From RPQJ01 sp963846315 (GTDB lineage: Bacteria > Pseudomonadota > Gammaproteobacteria > Steroidobacterales > Steroidobacteraceae): 64,000 bases of DNA. Within the stretch, counting starts at the first letter, position 1. Every line of letters starts with the position of its first letter. Positions 25,519-34,620 of the stretch are shown here, piece after piece. Position numbers and translations under genes: made by a program. Below the pieces are notes generated by a model, which saw only the letters and a program-made list of their open reading frames with translations, was not told where the DNA came from and made no database searches. The stretch is taken from NCBI GenBank assembly GCA_963846315.1, contig CAWJVM010000003.1, positions 81,864 to 145,863 of the forward strand, in the 5' to 3' direction.

Positions 25519-27519
25519 TTATCGAGGTGCTGCGGGTGGCTTGCGGGCGGCCGGGCTCCGCGCCTGCAGCAGTGCCTGCAATTCCAGCTTTTCGGTGTCG
25601 TCCAGCGACGAATCCCGCGCCTTGGCCATCAGTTCATCGAGCCGCCGGACCGGCGATTCCTCGGTAATGAGACGGTTCAGGGCCGATTTCAGTTCCGCGG
25701 CTGCGCCGGCCGCGTCCGGCGCGAGGCAGACGGCCGAGGCCAGCTTGGCCAGCGAGCCCTGGTCCGGCCGGTCGCGCCAACGCTCCAGGACCCCCGCGGT
25801 ATTGGCGGGCGGGTCTTCCCGCAACTGGGTCAGCAGCTCCGCCAACAGCGGGATGCCGGGTCGGTCGATGGCCGCCACGGCATCGATCTGCTGGCCACTG
25901 ATGGCCGTGGCGGACGCTGGATGGTGCACCAGCAGCGTCACTGCCTGCCGGACCAGGTTGCCACGGCCCGGTGCCGCCGCGTGCGAAGCACCGAAGCGCG
26001 CCCCGCCCAGACCGCTCGGACGCTCGTAACCGCTTGAATTTCTTTCGGAATAGGAGCCGCTGGTGGAGGTCACGGCGCGGTTCTGCTGGCCACCGCCGCC
26101 CGGGGCCTCCGGACTGTCGCCTCCCAACAGCTCGTTGAGGCGGGCCGGGGACATGCCGACGACCCCTGCCAGTTGATTGACCAGCAGTTCGCGGTAGACG
26201 TCGGACGGAATCCTGCGCACCAGTGGCCGCGCCAGCTCGACCAGCTTGGCCCGGCCGTCCACGCTGCCGGTCTCCACGCGCGATGAGAGTTCACGGATCA
26301 GGTACTCGGACAGGGGCATTGCGCCGGCGAGTCGGGCTTCAAACGCCTCCTTGCCTTCCTCGCGCACGAGCGTGTCGGGATCGTGCCCGTCGGGCAGGAA
26401 CAGGAAGCGCACCTGCCGTCCCTGCTTGACCTCGGCGACGGCGTTCTCAAGCGCGCGCCACGCCGCCGCGCGGCCGGCACGGTCACCATCGAAACAGAAC
26501 ACCACTTCGCCGACAAGACGGAAGATGCGTTGCAAGTGCTCTGGCGTCGTCGACGTGCCAAGCGTTGCCACCGCGTACGTGATGCCGGCCTGGTGCAGGC
26601 TGACGACATCCATGTAGCCCTCGACCACCATCAGTCGCTGCAGGCTGCGCGTCGCCTGCCTTGCTTCGTACAGGCCGTAGAGCTCGCGACCCTTGTGGAA
26701 GAGCTCGGTCTCGGGCGAGTTCAGGTACTTCGGTTCGCCCTGATCGAGCACACGACCGCCGAAACCGATCGTGCGGCCACGCGTGTCGCGAATCGGGAAC
26801 ATGACGCGATCACGAAAACGGTCGTAGAAGCCGCGTTCGCGCGCGTAGGTGCTGGTGGTGGCAGCGCCGGCGGCCGACGTGGACGCATCGATGCTGCCCG
26901 AACCCATCCCCGAACCCGCGCCCGATGCCGCGGTGCCCGTGGTTTCTTGCTGCTGCGGCTGGCGCTCGATGATCAATCCCGCGCGCAGCAGCACGTGCCG
27001 CTCGTCCTCGGTGCCGCCGTACCGTTCGAGCAGCCCGTCCCAGCGGGCGGCGGCGTAACCGATACCGAACTTCTGCAAGGCATCGGCGTCGAGGCCGCGG
27101 CGCTTGACGTAGTCGCGTGCACGCGAGTCGCCGCTCAGGCACTGGCGGAAGTAGAGCGCCGCCCGTTCCATTGCGACGAAGAGCTCGTCGTGAGGGTTGA
27201 CCGGGCCGGCAGCGGCGCCGCCTTCGCGCGGCACTTCGAGACCGGCTCGCGCCGCGAGGTCCTCGACTGCTTCGATGAAGCCGAGGTGGTCGTAGTCCAT
27301 GACGAAGCCGAGCACCGTCCCGTGGGCGCCGCAGCCGAAGCAGTGATAGAACTGCTTGTCGACGCTGACCCAGAACGATGGCGTTTTCTCGTCGTGGAAC
27401 GGGCAGCAGGCCTTGTACTCGCGACCGGCTTTCTTCAACTGCACGCGGCTGCCGATCACCTCGATGATGTCGGTGCGGGCGACGAGTTCGTCGATGAAAT
27501 GCTGGGGGATGCGGGCCAC
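25519..27519 (-). CDS. dnaG: DNA primase
   Basis: Replicative primase, 666 residues. It has an N-terminal CHC2 zinc ribbon (ACCPFHDEKTPSF, then HCFGCGAHG, residues about 37-67) and the catalytic core with YDRFRDRVMFPIRD and FGGRVL. The TOPRIM acidic motifs follow (MVVEGYMDVVSLHQAG, then FCFDGDRAGRAAAWRA), and then a C-terminal DnaB-interacting region. Two Gly/Ser/Ala-rich low-complexity insertions are unusual: about 35 residues in the core (around residue 195-230) and another before the C-terminal domain. Between it and yqeY upstream lies a 0.74-kb stretch with two hairpin-repeat copies. Confidence 0.97.
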   Translation of the reverse strand: MARIPQHFIDELVARTDIIEVIGSRVQLKKAGREYKACCPFHDEKTPSFWVSVDKQFYHCFGCGAHGTVLGFVMDYDHLGFIEAVEDLAARAGLEVPREGGAAAGPVNPHDELFVAMERAALYFRQCLSGDSRARDYVKRRGLDADALQKFGIGYAAARWDGLLERYGGTEDERHVLLRAGLIIERQPQQQETTGTAASGAGSGMGSGSIDASTSAAGAATTSTYARERGFYDRFRDRVMFPIRDTRGRTIGFGGRVLDQGEPKYLNSPETELFHKGRELYGLYEARQATRSLQRLMVVEGYMDVVSLHQAGITYAVATLGTSTTPEHLQRIFRLVGEVVFCFDGDRAGRAAAWRALENAVAEVKQGRQVRFLFLPDGHDPDTLVREEGKEAFEARLAGAMPLSEYLIRELSSRVETGSVDGRAKLVELARPLVRRIPSDVYRELLVNQLAGVVGMSPARLNELLGGDSPEAPGGGGQQNRAVTSTSGSYSERNSSGYERPSGLGGARFGASHAAAPGRGNLVRQAVTLLVHHPASATAISGQQIDAVAAIDRPGIPLLAELLTQLREDPPANTAGVLERWRDRPDQGSLAKLASAVCLAPDAAGAAAELKSALNRLITEESPVRRLDELMAKARDSSLDDTEKLELQALLQARSPAARKPPAAPR

Positions 27520-27608
27520 GGTGCGGATTCGGCGTCGGGTCGGGTAGCGATAGTGGGGGTGCGGGTCAGTGCTCGCAAGAGCGGCTTTTCGGGTAGCTGA
27601 ACTTGCAG

Positions 27609-27755
27609 TCAGGAGGCGGATCGCGGGCGCTCAGTCCGGTGGCTTTTCCGACGGGCGGAAAGGCAGATACGCCCGTCGGAAAAGCCACCGGACTGAGCGC
27701 TCGATACGACGCACCTGAGCGAGTTTTCGGCCGGGCCCGAAAACTCGCACGGTGC
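27609..27755 (-). repeat. two-hairpin repeat, copy R1 (minus orientation)
   Basis: In plus coordinates the large hairpin H2 comes first: perfect 31-bp arms 27627-27657 and 27670-27700 around a 12-nt loop, with the family apical motif as GGAAAGGCAGATACGC. Ten nt later comes H1: outer stem GCACC/GGTGC (27711-27715, 27751-27755) and inner 12-bp arms 27719-27730 and 27737-27748. A partly conserved TCAGGA precedes H2. The copy lies between dnaG and yqeY, 90 bp upstream of the dnaG start. No U-tract follows H2. Confidence 0.9.
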
Positions 27756-27985
27756 AAGCGGCGTCCACGGACCGCACCCCGACAGATCGCTGCCGACCGA
27801 TGCCTGCACTCGCAATCGTGGCGGATCCCTGCCGTTGCGAACGGCACCAGCGCCACACCCAAATCCACCGGCATTAGCGCAGTACCCAGACCGACCAGCA
27901 CGCGCACGTCACCCAACGATGAAATTGGTCGCGCGCCTGAACCCTCGGTTCCCGCATCAATCGGCTTCGACGCCTCTATCCGGCT

Positions 27986-28173
27986 GCATGCGCCGTGCGT
28001 CTCGGCGGGCGCGATCTGCACTTTGCATTTATCGACTGTGCTTCCCGCCCGGCGAGACGCTCAGGCGCCGCATGCAGGTCGGGGTTCGGGCTCGTTCTCC
28101 CGCGCCCGTGTCTGCCTTTCCGGGCGCGGAGAACGACGCCGAACCCCCACCTCGGACCGTTGTCGTCCTGAAT
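27986..28173 (+). repeat. two-hairpin repeat, copy R4 (plus orientation)
   Basis: H1: outer stem GCGCC/GGCGC (27990-27994, 28064-28068), extended by GCATG/CATGC, and inner arms 27997-28011 and 28046-28060 with a 34-nt loop. H2: arms 28081-28107 and 28122-28147 (one mismatch, one bulge), flanked by AGGT/ACCT, with apical motif CCGTGTCTGCCTTTCC. The family 3' flank CGTCCTGAAT is at 28164-28173. Together with R1 it forms an inverted pair around a 230-bp centre in which I see no gene. The rest of the 27520-28255 gap holds nothing else I can name. Confidence 0.88.
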
Positions 28174-28255
28174 ACGACTCGCCGCGCGAAAACGCGCAGC
28201 GTCACAAAAACAAAGTAAAAAGCGCCCAACCAAGGCGCACCGGCACCCAGCCGGA

Positions 28256-28711
28256 TCAGGCGGAGAGCGCCGCCTTGATGCGGGCGCTGGCCGCGCCGAT
28301 GTCAGTTCGCCCCGCAGCCTTCGCCTTCACGATCGCCATCACCTTGCCCATGTCCTTGACGGACGCGGCACCGGTGGACGCGATCGCATCCTTGATCAGG
28401 GCATCGACTTCGACGTCGGAGAGCTGCGCGGGCAGGTAGACCGTCAGTAGTTCGATTTCGGCCTGTTCCTTGGCCGCCAGATCGGGTCGCGCACCCAGCT
28501 CGAACTGGGCGATCGATTCCTTGCGCTGCTTCAGCATCTTTTCGATGACCGACAGCACCTGCGCGTCGTCGAGCGAGATGCGCTCATCGACTTCGCGCTG
28601 CTTGATCGCAGCCTGCAGCATGCGGATGGTGCCGAGACGCTCTTTTTCGCCCGCGCGCATGGCGGACTTCATGTCCTCGGTGATCCGCTCCTTGAGGGAA
28701 GTCGTGGTCAT
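28256..28711 (-). CDS. yqeY: YqeY/GatB-domain protein
   Basis: GatB/YqeY family protein, 151 residues, a helical protein related to the tail domain of tRNA amidotransferase GatB; its role is not settled. Typical family sequence: MRAGEKERLGTIRMLQAAIK, LSVIEKMLKQRKESIAQF and IKDAIASTGAASVKDMGKVM. The ATG at 28711 is preferred over an upstream in-frame TTG at 28744 because it gives the usual N-terminus. It sits in its common place between rpsU and dnaG. Confidence 0.92.
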   Translation of the reverse strand: MTTTSLKERITEDMKSAMRAGEKERLGTIRMLQAAIKQREVDERISLDDAQVLSVIEKMLKQRKESIAQFELGARPDLAAKEQAEIELLTVYLPAQLSDVEVDALIKDAIASTGAASVKDMGKVMAIVKAKAAGRTDIGAASARIKAALSA

Positions 28712-28783
28712 CGGGGTGGCGTGCGTCGTCGCGGCTGGAACCAAGGCTCGATCAACCGCAACGCGGTCGATCGGGCCGACGGC

Positions 28784-29005
28784 TCAGAAATTGCGGACGC
28801 GGGGCGCGGACGAGAAGTCGCGGGTGCTGCGCTTCTGGTGGCGCTTCACGGCAGCCGCCTTCTTGCGCTTACGCTCCTGCGTCGGCTTCTCGTAGAATTC
28901 GCGGCGACGAAGTTCCGTCAGCACGCCGGCCTTTTCACACGCACGCTTGAAGCGGCGCAGGGCGGCATCGAAGTATTCGTTCTCACGGATGCGGACGCTG
29001 GGCAT
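28784..29005 (-). CDS. rpsU: 30S ribosomal protein S21
   Basis: Small basic ribosomal protein, 73 residues, beginning MPSVRIRENEYFDAALRRFK, with the conserved EKAGVLTELRRREFYEKPT and a Lys/Arg-rich tail. First gene of the macromolecular-synthesis operon rpsU-yqeY-dnaG-rpoD, divergent from tsaD as in many Gammaproteobacteria. Confidence 0.97.
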   Translation of the reverse strand: MPSVRIRENEYFDAALRRFKRACEKAGVLTELRRREFYEKPTQERKRKKAAAVKRHQKRSTRDFSSAPRVRNF

Positions 29006-29128
29006 CGAAACCTCGTCAATCGGTCAAAACGGCTGAACGGCCGGCCAGTGGCCTGGGCGCCAGTCATCGAAAGGTTGTTGGACAGCCAGCCGGGTCCCGG
29101 GGGACACACGGCCAGCAAGGGACCGCGA

Positions 29129-29157
29129 ATTCTAGTGATCGCGGCTTGGAAATGCAA
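29129..29157 (-). promoter_or_regulatory. sigma-70 promoter of the rpsU operon
   Basis: On the minus strand TTGCAT (29157-29152) and TAGAAT (29134-29129, five of six matches) are separated by 17 bp. Transcription would begin near 29122, giving a leader of about 115 nt before rpsU. Confidence 0.55.
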
Positions 29158-29240
29158 AAGCAGCGGCGTCCAGGACCCCTGCCAGGCCGTCCGGACTCCG
29201 GGCTTCGTCCATCACTGCCACGGGCACAGCGAGCGACCAC

Positions 29241-30266
29241 ATGCGGGTTCTGGGGATCGAAACCTCGTGCGACGAGACCGCCGCCGCCGTCTACGACGGC
29301 CAGGCCGGCCTGCTGGCGCACGAGCTGTACAGCCAGGTCGCCCTGCATGCGACCTACGGCGGCGTCGTGCCCGAGCTCGCCTCGCGCGACCACCTGCGTA
29401 AGGTATTGCCCCTGTTGGAAAAAGCGGTCGAGCGGAGTGGGGGTCGCGCGCTGCTCGACGGCATCGCCTATACCAGCGGCCCGGGTCTTGTCGGGGCCCT
29501 GCTGGTCGGTGCCGCCGTGGCCCGGAGCCTCGCCTATGCCTGGGACCTGCCCTGCATCGGGGTCCATCACATGGAAGGGCACCTGCTGGCGCCGCTGCTC
29601 GAGCCGGAGCCGCCGCAATTCCCGTTCGTCGCGCTGCTGGTCTCGGGCGGTCATACGTTGCTCGCCCGGGTCGAGGGCGTCGGCCGGTACGAACTGCTCG
29701 GGAGTTCACTCGACGATGCGGCCGGCGAGGCTTTCGACAAAACGGCGAAGCTGCTCGGACTGGGGTATCCCGGCGGACCGCAACTGGCCGCGCTCGCCGA
29801 ACAGGGCCGGCCCGACGTGTTTCGCTTCCCGCGCCCGCTGACCGAGCGTCCGGGTCTCGATTTCTCATTCAGCGGCCTGAAGACGGCGGTGGTCGTCGCG
29901 CTGCGCAATCACGGCGAACTCGACCCACAGGCGCGGGCCGACGCGGCGCGAGGTTTTGAAGAAGCCGTGGTCGATACGCTCGTGATCAAGTGCCAGCGGG
30001 CAATCGACGCGACGGGTGCTGCCACGCTGGTCGTGGCCGGCGGCGTGGGCGCCAACCGGCGGCTGCGTGCGCGCATGCTTGCGATGGGCGAGCAGCGGGG
30101 GGTCCGGGTCGTCTATCCTCGCGCCGAGTTCTGCACCGACAACGCGGCGATGATCGCGTTGCTCGGGCAACTGCGGCTCGCTGCAGGCGAACGCGACGAT
30201 TTTTCGATCCGTGCCCGCGCACGTTGGCCGATGACGGACCTGGTGCCGCCCGCACCAGCCGAGTGA
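29241..30266 (+). CDS. tsaD: tRNA N6-adenosine threonylcarbamoyltransferase
   Basis: Kae1/YgjD-family enzyme, 341 residues, which completes the t6A37 modification of ANN-decoding tRNAs together with TsaB and TsaE. Seen: GIETSCDETAAAVYDG at the start, the metal-binding HHMEGH motif near residue 110, LVSGGHT, and the C-terminal GGVGANRRLR and FCTDNAAMIA. Followed by folB after 84 bp. Confidence 0.97.
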   Translation: MRVLGIETSCDETAAAVYDGQAGLLAHELYSQVALHATYGGVVPELASRDHLRKVLPLLEKAVERSGGRALLDGIAYTSGPGLVGALLVGAAVARSLAYAWDLPCIGVHHMEGHLLAPLLEPEPPQFPFVALLVSGGHTLLARVEGVGRYELLGSSLDDAAGEAFDKTAKLLGLGYPGGPQLAALAEQGRPDVFRFPRPLTERPGLDFSFSGLKTAVVVALRNHGELDPQARADAARGFEEAVVDTLVIKCQRAIDATGAATLVVAGGVGANRRLRARMLAMGEQRGVRVVYPRAEFCTDNAAMIALLGQLRLAAGERDDFSIRARARWPMTDLVPPAPAE

Positions 30267-30350
30267 GGCCGCCCGCGCAAGGCAAGACGGATCACGCGAC
30301 CTGGAACAGATTCGAACCGACCGGCCCACCCGAGCGAACAGACGGCAACG

Positions 30351-30719
30351 ATGGACACCATTTTCCTGACCGGCCTCACGGCCGACTGCATCATCGGCAT
30401 CTGGGACTGGGAGCGGAAGATCAAGCAGAAGGTCGTGATCGACCTCGAGATGTCGACCGACATCCGCAAGGCGGCCGCGAGCGACCACATCGACGACACG
30501 CTCGACTACAAGAAGGTGTCGAAGCGGCTGCTGCAGTTCGTGAGCGAGTCGGAGTTCCAGCTCGTCGAGACCCTGACCGACCGCATCGCGCAGATCATCC
30601 TCACGGAATTCGACGTACCGTCGGTCAAGGTCCGGCTGAACAAACAGGGCGCGCTGCGAGGCTCGCGCGATGTCGGCATCGTCATCGAGCGTCGCCGCGA
30701 AGACTACAAGAGGCCGTGA
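30351..30719 (+). CDS. folB: dihydroneopterin aldolase
   Basis: Folate-pathway aldolase/epimerase, 122 residues, making 6-hydroxymethyl-dihydropterin. The family sequence is clear: DTIFLTGLTADCIIGIWDWE, DTLDYKKVSKRLLQF, and the Glu region FQLVETLTDRIAQI. The stop overlaps the GTG start of folK (GTGA), so the two successive folate steps are coupled. Confidence 0.95.
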   Translation: MDTIFLTGLTADCIIGIWDWERKIKQKVVIDLEMSTDIRKAAASDHIDDTLDYKKVSKRLLQFVSESEFQLVETLTDRIAQIILTEFDVPSVKVRLNKQGALRGSRDVGIVIERRREDYKRP

Positions 30720-31237
30720 CCACCACCCCGGTCTACGTCGCGGCGGGCAGCAACGTCGCGCCGATCGCGAACCTGCGGCGTGCGCTCGACGTGCTCGACC
30801 GGCACTTCGCCCCGCTGACCGTGTCCCGCGCGTATGCCAATGCTGCTGTCGGCTTCGAGGGCGACGATTTCATCAACCTCGTCGTCGGCTTCCGCACCGG
30901 CCTGACCGTCGACCGGGTGATCGAGCGGCTGCACGAGGCTGAGGCTGCGTGTGGGCGCGAGCGCCTGGCGCCGAAGTGGGCGCCGCGCACGATGGACCTC
31001 GATATCCTGCTGTTTGGCGACACGGTCTGCGCCGAGCCGGGACTCACGCTGCCGCGGCCGGATCTACTCAAGCGTCCCTACATGCTGGGCCCGGCGGCGG
31101 AGATTGCGCCCGCGACCGTGCACCCGATCGAGCGGCGCACGCTGGGTGAGTTGTGGCGGCGCATGCAGGCGACGCAAGCGCACGCGTTGCGGCCGGTGGA
31201 CCTGGCGTGGGTGCCTGCGAGTGGCAACCACGCATGA
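30716..31237 (+). CDS. folK: HPPK (hydroxymethyldihydropterin pyrophosphokinase)
   Basis: Pyrophosphorylates 6-hydroxymethyl-dihydropterin before coupling to p-aminobenzoate, 173 residues. Seen: VYVAAGSNVAPIANLRRAL, the signature RTMDLDILLFGD with the Mg-binding Asp pair, and LTLPRPDLLKRPYMLGPAAE. The frame is open far upstream inside other genes; the GTG at 30716 overlapping the folB stop gives the correct length. Confidence 0.95.
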   Translation: MTTTPVYVAAGSNVAPIANLRRALDVLDRHFAPLTVSRAYANAAVGFEGDDFINLVVGFRTGLTVDRVIERLHEAEAACGRERLAPKWAPRTMDLDILLFGDTVCAEPGLTLPRPDLLKRPYMLGPAAEIAPATVHPIERRTLGELWRRMQATQAHALRPVDLAWVPASGNHA

Positions 31238-31305
31238 CGACTCGCGGGTCGACCAGGCATGACGCCCCACCGGTCGAAGTCGCGCCGGGGAACGCGGCGA
31301 TGCCT

Positions 31306-32058
31306 CTAGACGCTGCGACCGCCGTCGACGGCGAGGACCTGTCCCGTGACGTAAGGCGCTTCCGCCGCGAAGAACCAGGCGGTGCGGGCAATGTCGTCCG
31401 GCGAGCCGGTACGCTTCAGGGCGGTCTTGGCGATGATCTCGTCCTGCAGGGTCGGGTCGAGCCCGCCCTCCGGCCACAGCACGGGACCGGGGGCAATGGC
31501 ATTCACCCGCACTTCGGGGCCGAGCTCGCGGGCGAGCGATTTCGTCAGCATGATCAGGCCGGCCTTCGCGGCCGAATAGACCGGATGCGCCTGCAACGGC
31601 CGCAGGCCGTGAATGTCCACGAGGTTCAGGATCAGGCCGCGGTTCTTGCGCAGTTCAGGTGCAGCGGCTTGCGACAGGAACAACGGTGCGCGCAGGTTCG
31701 TGCCGAGCAGGTCGTCGAACTGTTCCGCGGTGATCGTGCCGATCGGTGTCGGCATGAAGCTCGACGCGTTGTTGACCAGGATGTCGAGCCGGCCGAAGCG
31801 CGCGACGACGTCGGCGACGAGAGCCGGCAAGGTCGTGACGTCGAGCAGGTCGCAGGCGAACGCCGCCGCGGAACCGGCACGGATCGCATTGAGGTCGCCG
31901 ACCAGGCTGTCTGCCTCGCCGCCCGACGTACGATGATGCACGGCGACCGACGCGCCACCGGCGTGCAGTTTGCGTACGATGGCTTCGCCGAGCCGGCGTG
32001 CGCCGCCCGTCACCAATGCGCAGCGTCCAGCCAGCGGGAAGTCAGCAGCGGTGCTCAT
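31306..32058 (-). CDS. pteridine reductase (SDR family, FolM/PTR1-like)
   Basis: NADPH-dependent short-chain reductase, 250 residues. The cofactor motif is TGGARRLG with the arginine typical of pteridine reductases rather than the usual TGxxxGIG. The catalytic Tyr-Lys is in YSAAKAGL, with NLVDIHG and NNASS also visible. Start at ATG 32058 (MSTAADFPLAG); the longer frame upstream overlaps the promoter of the divergent gene. Its position beside folB and folK supports reduction of dihydrobiopterin/dihydrofolate-type substrates. Confidence 0.9.
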   Translation of the reverse strand: MSTAADFPLAGRCALVTGGARRLGEAIVRKLHAGGASVAVHHRTSGGEADSLVGDLNAIRAGSAAAFACDLLDVTTLPALVADVVARFGRLDILVNNASSFMPTPIGTITAEQFDDLLGTNLRAPLFLSQAAAPELRKNRGLILNLVDIHGLRPLQAHPVYSAAKAGLIMLTKSLARELGPEVRVNAIAPGPVLWPEGGLDPTLQDEIIAKTALKRTGSPDDIARTAWFFAAEAPYVTGQVLAVDGGRSV

Positions 32059-32180
32059 GGTTGCGTGAATCGTTGCACTGTCATGGGTGGGTGCGCGCGC
32101 CCGATGCCATCGGCACGGGCGTCGAGCCGCAAGATACCTCAGCCTCTTCGGGCTGTCCGCGCCAAAGGATTCCACCGCCG

Positions 32181-33365
32181 ATGACCGTCCCCCTGGACCT
32201 GCCCGAGCTGACCCCCGACGAGGCGACGCACAGCGCGGCACTCGTGCAACACATCCGGTCGGTCATCGAGGCCGCGGGCGGGTGGATCGGCTTCGATCGC
32301 TTCATGCAGCTCGCGCTCTACGAGCCGGGCCTCGGCTACTACAGTGCCGGGGCGCAAAAGTTCGGCGCGGCGGGCGATTTCATCACGGCACCTGAAGTGG
32401 CACCGGTGTTCAGCCGCTGCCTGGCGACACAATGCGCCGAGGTCATTCGCGAACTGGGGCCGGAATCACGGTTGCTCGAACTCGGGGCCGGTTCCGGCGT
32501 GATGGCCGCTGAGTTGCTGGTCGAGCTCGAACGGCAGGGAGCGTTGCCGGCCGAGTACTGGATCCTCGACCTCAGCGCGGACCTGTGCGAGCGCCAGCGC
32601 GAAACCTTGCAGCAGCGCGTGCCGCACTTGCTGCCGCGCGTGCAATGGCTGGATTCGCTGCCGGAAGCGCCCTTCATCGGCATGATCCTGGCGAACGAGG
32701 TGCTCGACGCGCTGACCGTCGAGCGCTTTGCGATCCGCAGCGGCGACGTCAATGCGCTCGGCGTCAGTTCAGAGTTCGGTCGATTGCAGTTGAGCGAAGT
32801 GCGGGGCGCTTCGCGGCTGGTTGCGGCCGTTCGCAGGATCGAAAAGGACACGGGTATCGCACTCCCGGACGGCTACGAGTCTGAAGTTTGCATGGGCCTG
32901 GCGGAATGGTTCCAGTCGATCGCGTATTCGCTCGAGCGCGGCGTCCTGCTGTTCGTCGACTACGGCTTGCCGCGACGCGAGTACTACTCCGCCGAGCGCA
33001 CGCGCGGCACGCTGCTCTGCCACTTCCGGCACCGCTTCCACGAGGACGCGCTCACTCGCGTCGGCCTGCAGGACATCACCGCCTGGGTCGATTTCACGGC
33101 CGTCGCCGAAGCAGCACAAGGCGCGGGTTGCGAGGTGGCCGGCTACACGACGCAGGCGCATTTCCTCATCGGTTGCGGCCTCGGCGATTTCGTCGCCAAC
33201 GTCGAGGGGCTCGACCTGGTCCAGCGCCTGAACCTGTCACGCCAGGCAATGGTGCTGACGCTGCCCGGTGAAATGGGCGAGCGCTTCAAGGTCATCGCGC
33301 TGTCGAAGGACTACGCTGCGCCGCTGCGAGGCTTTACGACGCGGGACCTGCGGCACTCGCTCTGA
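32181..33365 (+). CDS. SAM-dependent methyltransferase, MidA/NDUFAF7 family
   Basis: Class I methyltransferase of the COG1565 family, 394 residues. In eukaryotes the homologue NDUFAF7/MidA dimethylates an arginine of complex I subunit NDUFS2; bacterial substrates are less clear. Seen: FMQLALYEPGLGYYSAGAQK, the glycine-rich SAM motif LLELGAGSGVMAAELL, ILANEVLDALTVERF and FVDYGLPRREYY. Start at ATG 32181 with AAGGA upstream; the frame upstream runs into the divergent gene. Confidence 0.9.
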   Translation: MTVPLDLPELTPDEATHSAALVQHIRSVIEAAGGWIGFDRFMQLALYEPGLGYYSAGAQKFGAAGDFITAPEVAPVFSRCLATQCAEVIRELGPESRLLELGAGSGVMAAELLVELERQGALPAEYWILDLSADLCERQRETLQQRVPHLLPRVQWLDSLPEAPFIGMILANEVLDALTVERFAIRSGDVNALGVSSEFGRLQLSEVRGASRLVAAVRRIEKDTGIALPDGYESEVCMGLAEWFQSIAYSLERGVLLFVDYGLPRREYYSAERTRGTLLCHFRHRFHEDALTRVGLQDITAWVDFTAVAEAAQGAGCEVAGYTTQAHFLIGCGLGDFVANVEGLDLVQRLNLSRQAMVLTLPGEMGERFKVIALSKDYAAPLRGFTTRDLRHSL

Positions 33366-33368
33366 TAT

Positions 33369-34613
33369 TCAGCGCCCCCGCAGGTTCCGGATCGCCCCGA
33401 CCCGCGCCACGCGCAACGCCTGCGCAATAGCGGGCCCCGCCAACTGCTTCATCACGTCGGCGTCGAGTTTGACCGCGGCCGCAGCGCGGAAGCAGTCGCG
33501 AAAGAACTGCGCCTGGGGATAAGGTCTTGCTCGCAGCTCTGGACCGCGCCCCCGGGCATCCGCTTCGCACGCGAGCAGCACTTTTTCGAACCGCTCGGGC
33601 CGGCGAAACGCGTCGGTGGCTTCCAGCACGCCGAGCACCGTTGCATCCACCATTTCGCTCGCGCGATGGATGCGCTGGTGCTCGAGCGACACCAGCTGCC
33701 CGAGTTCGCGGAAGTCGCTGGGGACCTTCAGGCGCTCGCACAACTGGCCGATGACCTCGACGCCCAGCTGCTCGTGTCGGAGGTGGCTCGGCCACTGGTC
33801 CCGCGGCGTGACGCCCTTGCCGAGGTCGTGCACGAGCGCTGCGAAACGCACTGTCGTTTCATTCGACAACTCGCACGCGACGTCGAGCACCTGCAGCGTA
33901 TGGAGGCCGGTGTCGATTTCGGGATGCCACTTGGCCGGCTGCGGCACGCCGAACAGGCGGTCGATCTCCGGGAACAGCGCCGCGAGCGCTCCGCACTGGC
34001 GCAGCACGTCGAAATATACCGTCGGCGTCCTTTCGCCCAGCGCGCGCTCGGTTTCGACCCAGACGCGCTCAGCCACCAGCGCCTGCAGTTCGCCGGTGCC
34101 GACGATCTCCCGCATCAGTTGCATCGTCTCGGGGGCGACGGTGAAGCCCAGTGGTGCAAAGCGCGCCGCAAATCGGGCCACGCGCAAGACGCGCAGCGGA
34201 TCTTCGACGAAGGCGGGTGACACGTGGCGCAGCACGCGCGCCTCGAGGTCGCGACGGCCGCCGTAGGGATCGACGACCTCACCGCTGCCGTGGCCGTCCT
34301 CGTCGGCGATCAACTGCGCCATCGCGTTGATCGTGAGGTCGCGTCGCGCGAGATCGTCCTCGAGCGTGACGTCGGGAGAGAAGCGGGTCGCGAAGCCGTA
34401 GTAACCCGCGCCGGTCTTGCGTTCCGTCCGGGCCAGCGCGTACTGGTCGCCGGTCTGCGGGTGCAGGAAAACGGGGAAGTCCTTGCCGACGGCGCGGTAG
34501 CCGAGCGCGAGCAGGTCGTCGGGCTGTGCGCCGACGACCACGTAGTCGCGTTCGGTGTAGGGTCGGCCGAGGAGGGTGTCGCGCACTGCGCCCCCGACCA
34601 GGTAGGTTTTCAT
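33369..34613 (-). CDS. cca: multifunctional CCA-adding tRNA nucleotidyltransferase
   Basis: Class II CCA-adding enzyme that builds or repairs the tRNA 3' end, 414 residues, collinear with E. coli Cca. Seen: YLVGGAVRDTLLGRPYTERD, KDFPVFLHPQTGDQYALART, RRDLTINAMA, the tRNA-binding middle part, and an HD phosphohydrolase domain (LVHDLGKGVTPRDQWPSH). It converges with the MidA-type gene with only 3 bp between stops. The region upstream of its start holds two repeat copies. Confidence 0.96.
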   Translation of the reverse strand: MKTYLVGGAVRDTLLGRPYTERDYVVVGAQPDDLLALGYRAVGKDFPVFLHPQTGDQYALARTERKTGAGYYGFATRFSPDVTLEDDLARRDLTINAMAQLIADEDGHGSGEVVDPYGGRRDLEARVLRHVSPAFVEDPLRVLRVARFAARFAPLGFTVAPETMQLMREIVGTGELQALVAERVWVETERALGERTPTVYFDVLRQCGALAALFPEIDRLFGVPQPAKWHPEIDTGLHTLQVLDVACELSNETTVRFAALVHDLGKGVTPRDQWPSHLRHEQLGVEVIGQLCERLKVPSDFRELGQLVSLEHQRIHRASEMVDATVLGVLEATDAFRRPERFEKVLLACEADARGRGPELRARPYPQAQFFRDCFRAAAAVKLDADVMKQLAGPAIAQALRVARVGAIRNLRGR

Positions 34614-34620
34614 TGCTGAA

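Noticed and set aside
27627..27700. 31-bp perfect inverted repeat as an insertion-sequence end or ordinary terminator
   Set aside because: No transposase, no T-run, and three more copies with different arms but the same apical motif; better treated as a structured repeat family.
27566..28439. Several open frames over the repeat region, with peptides such as SAFPPVGKATGL
   Set aside because: They translate the hairpin repeats. The similar peptides in different frames come from shared DNA structure, and none has a start signal.
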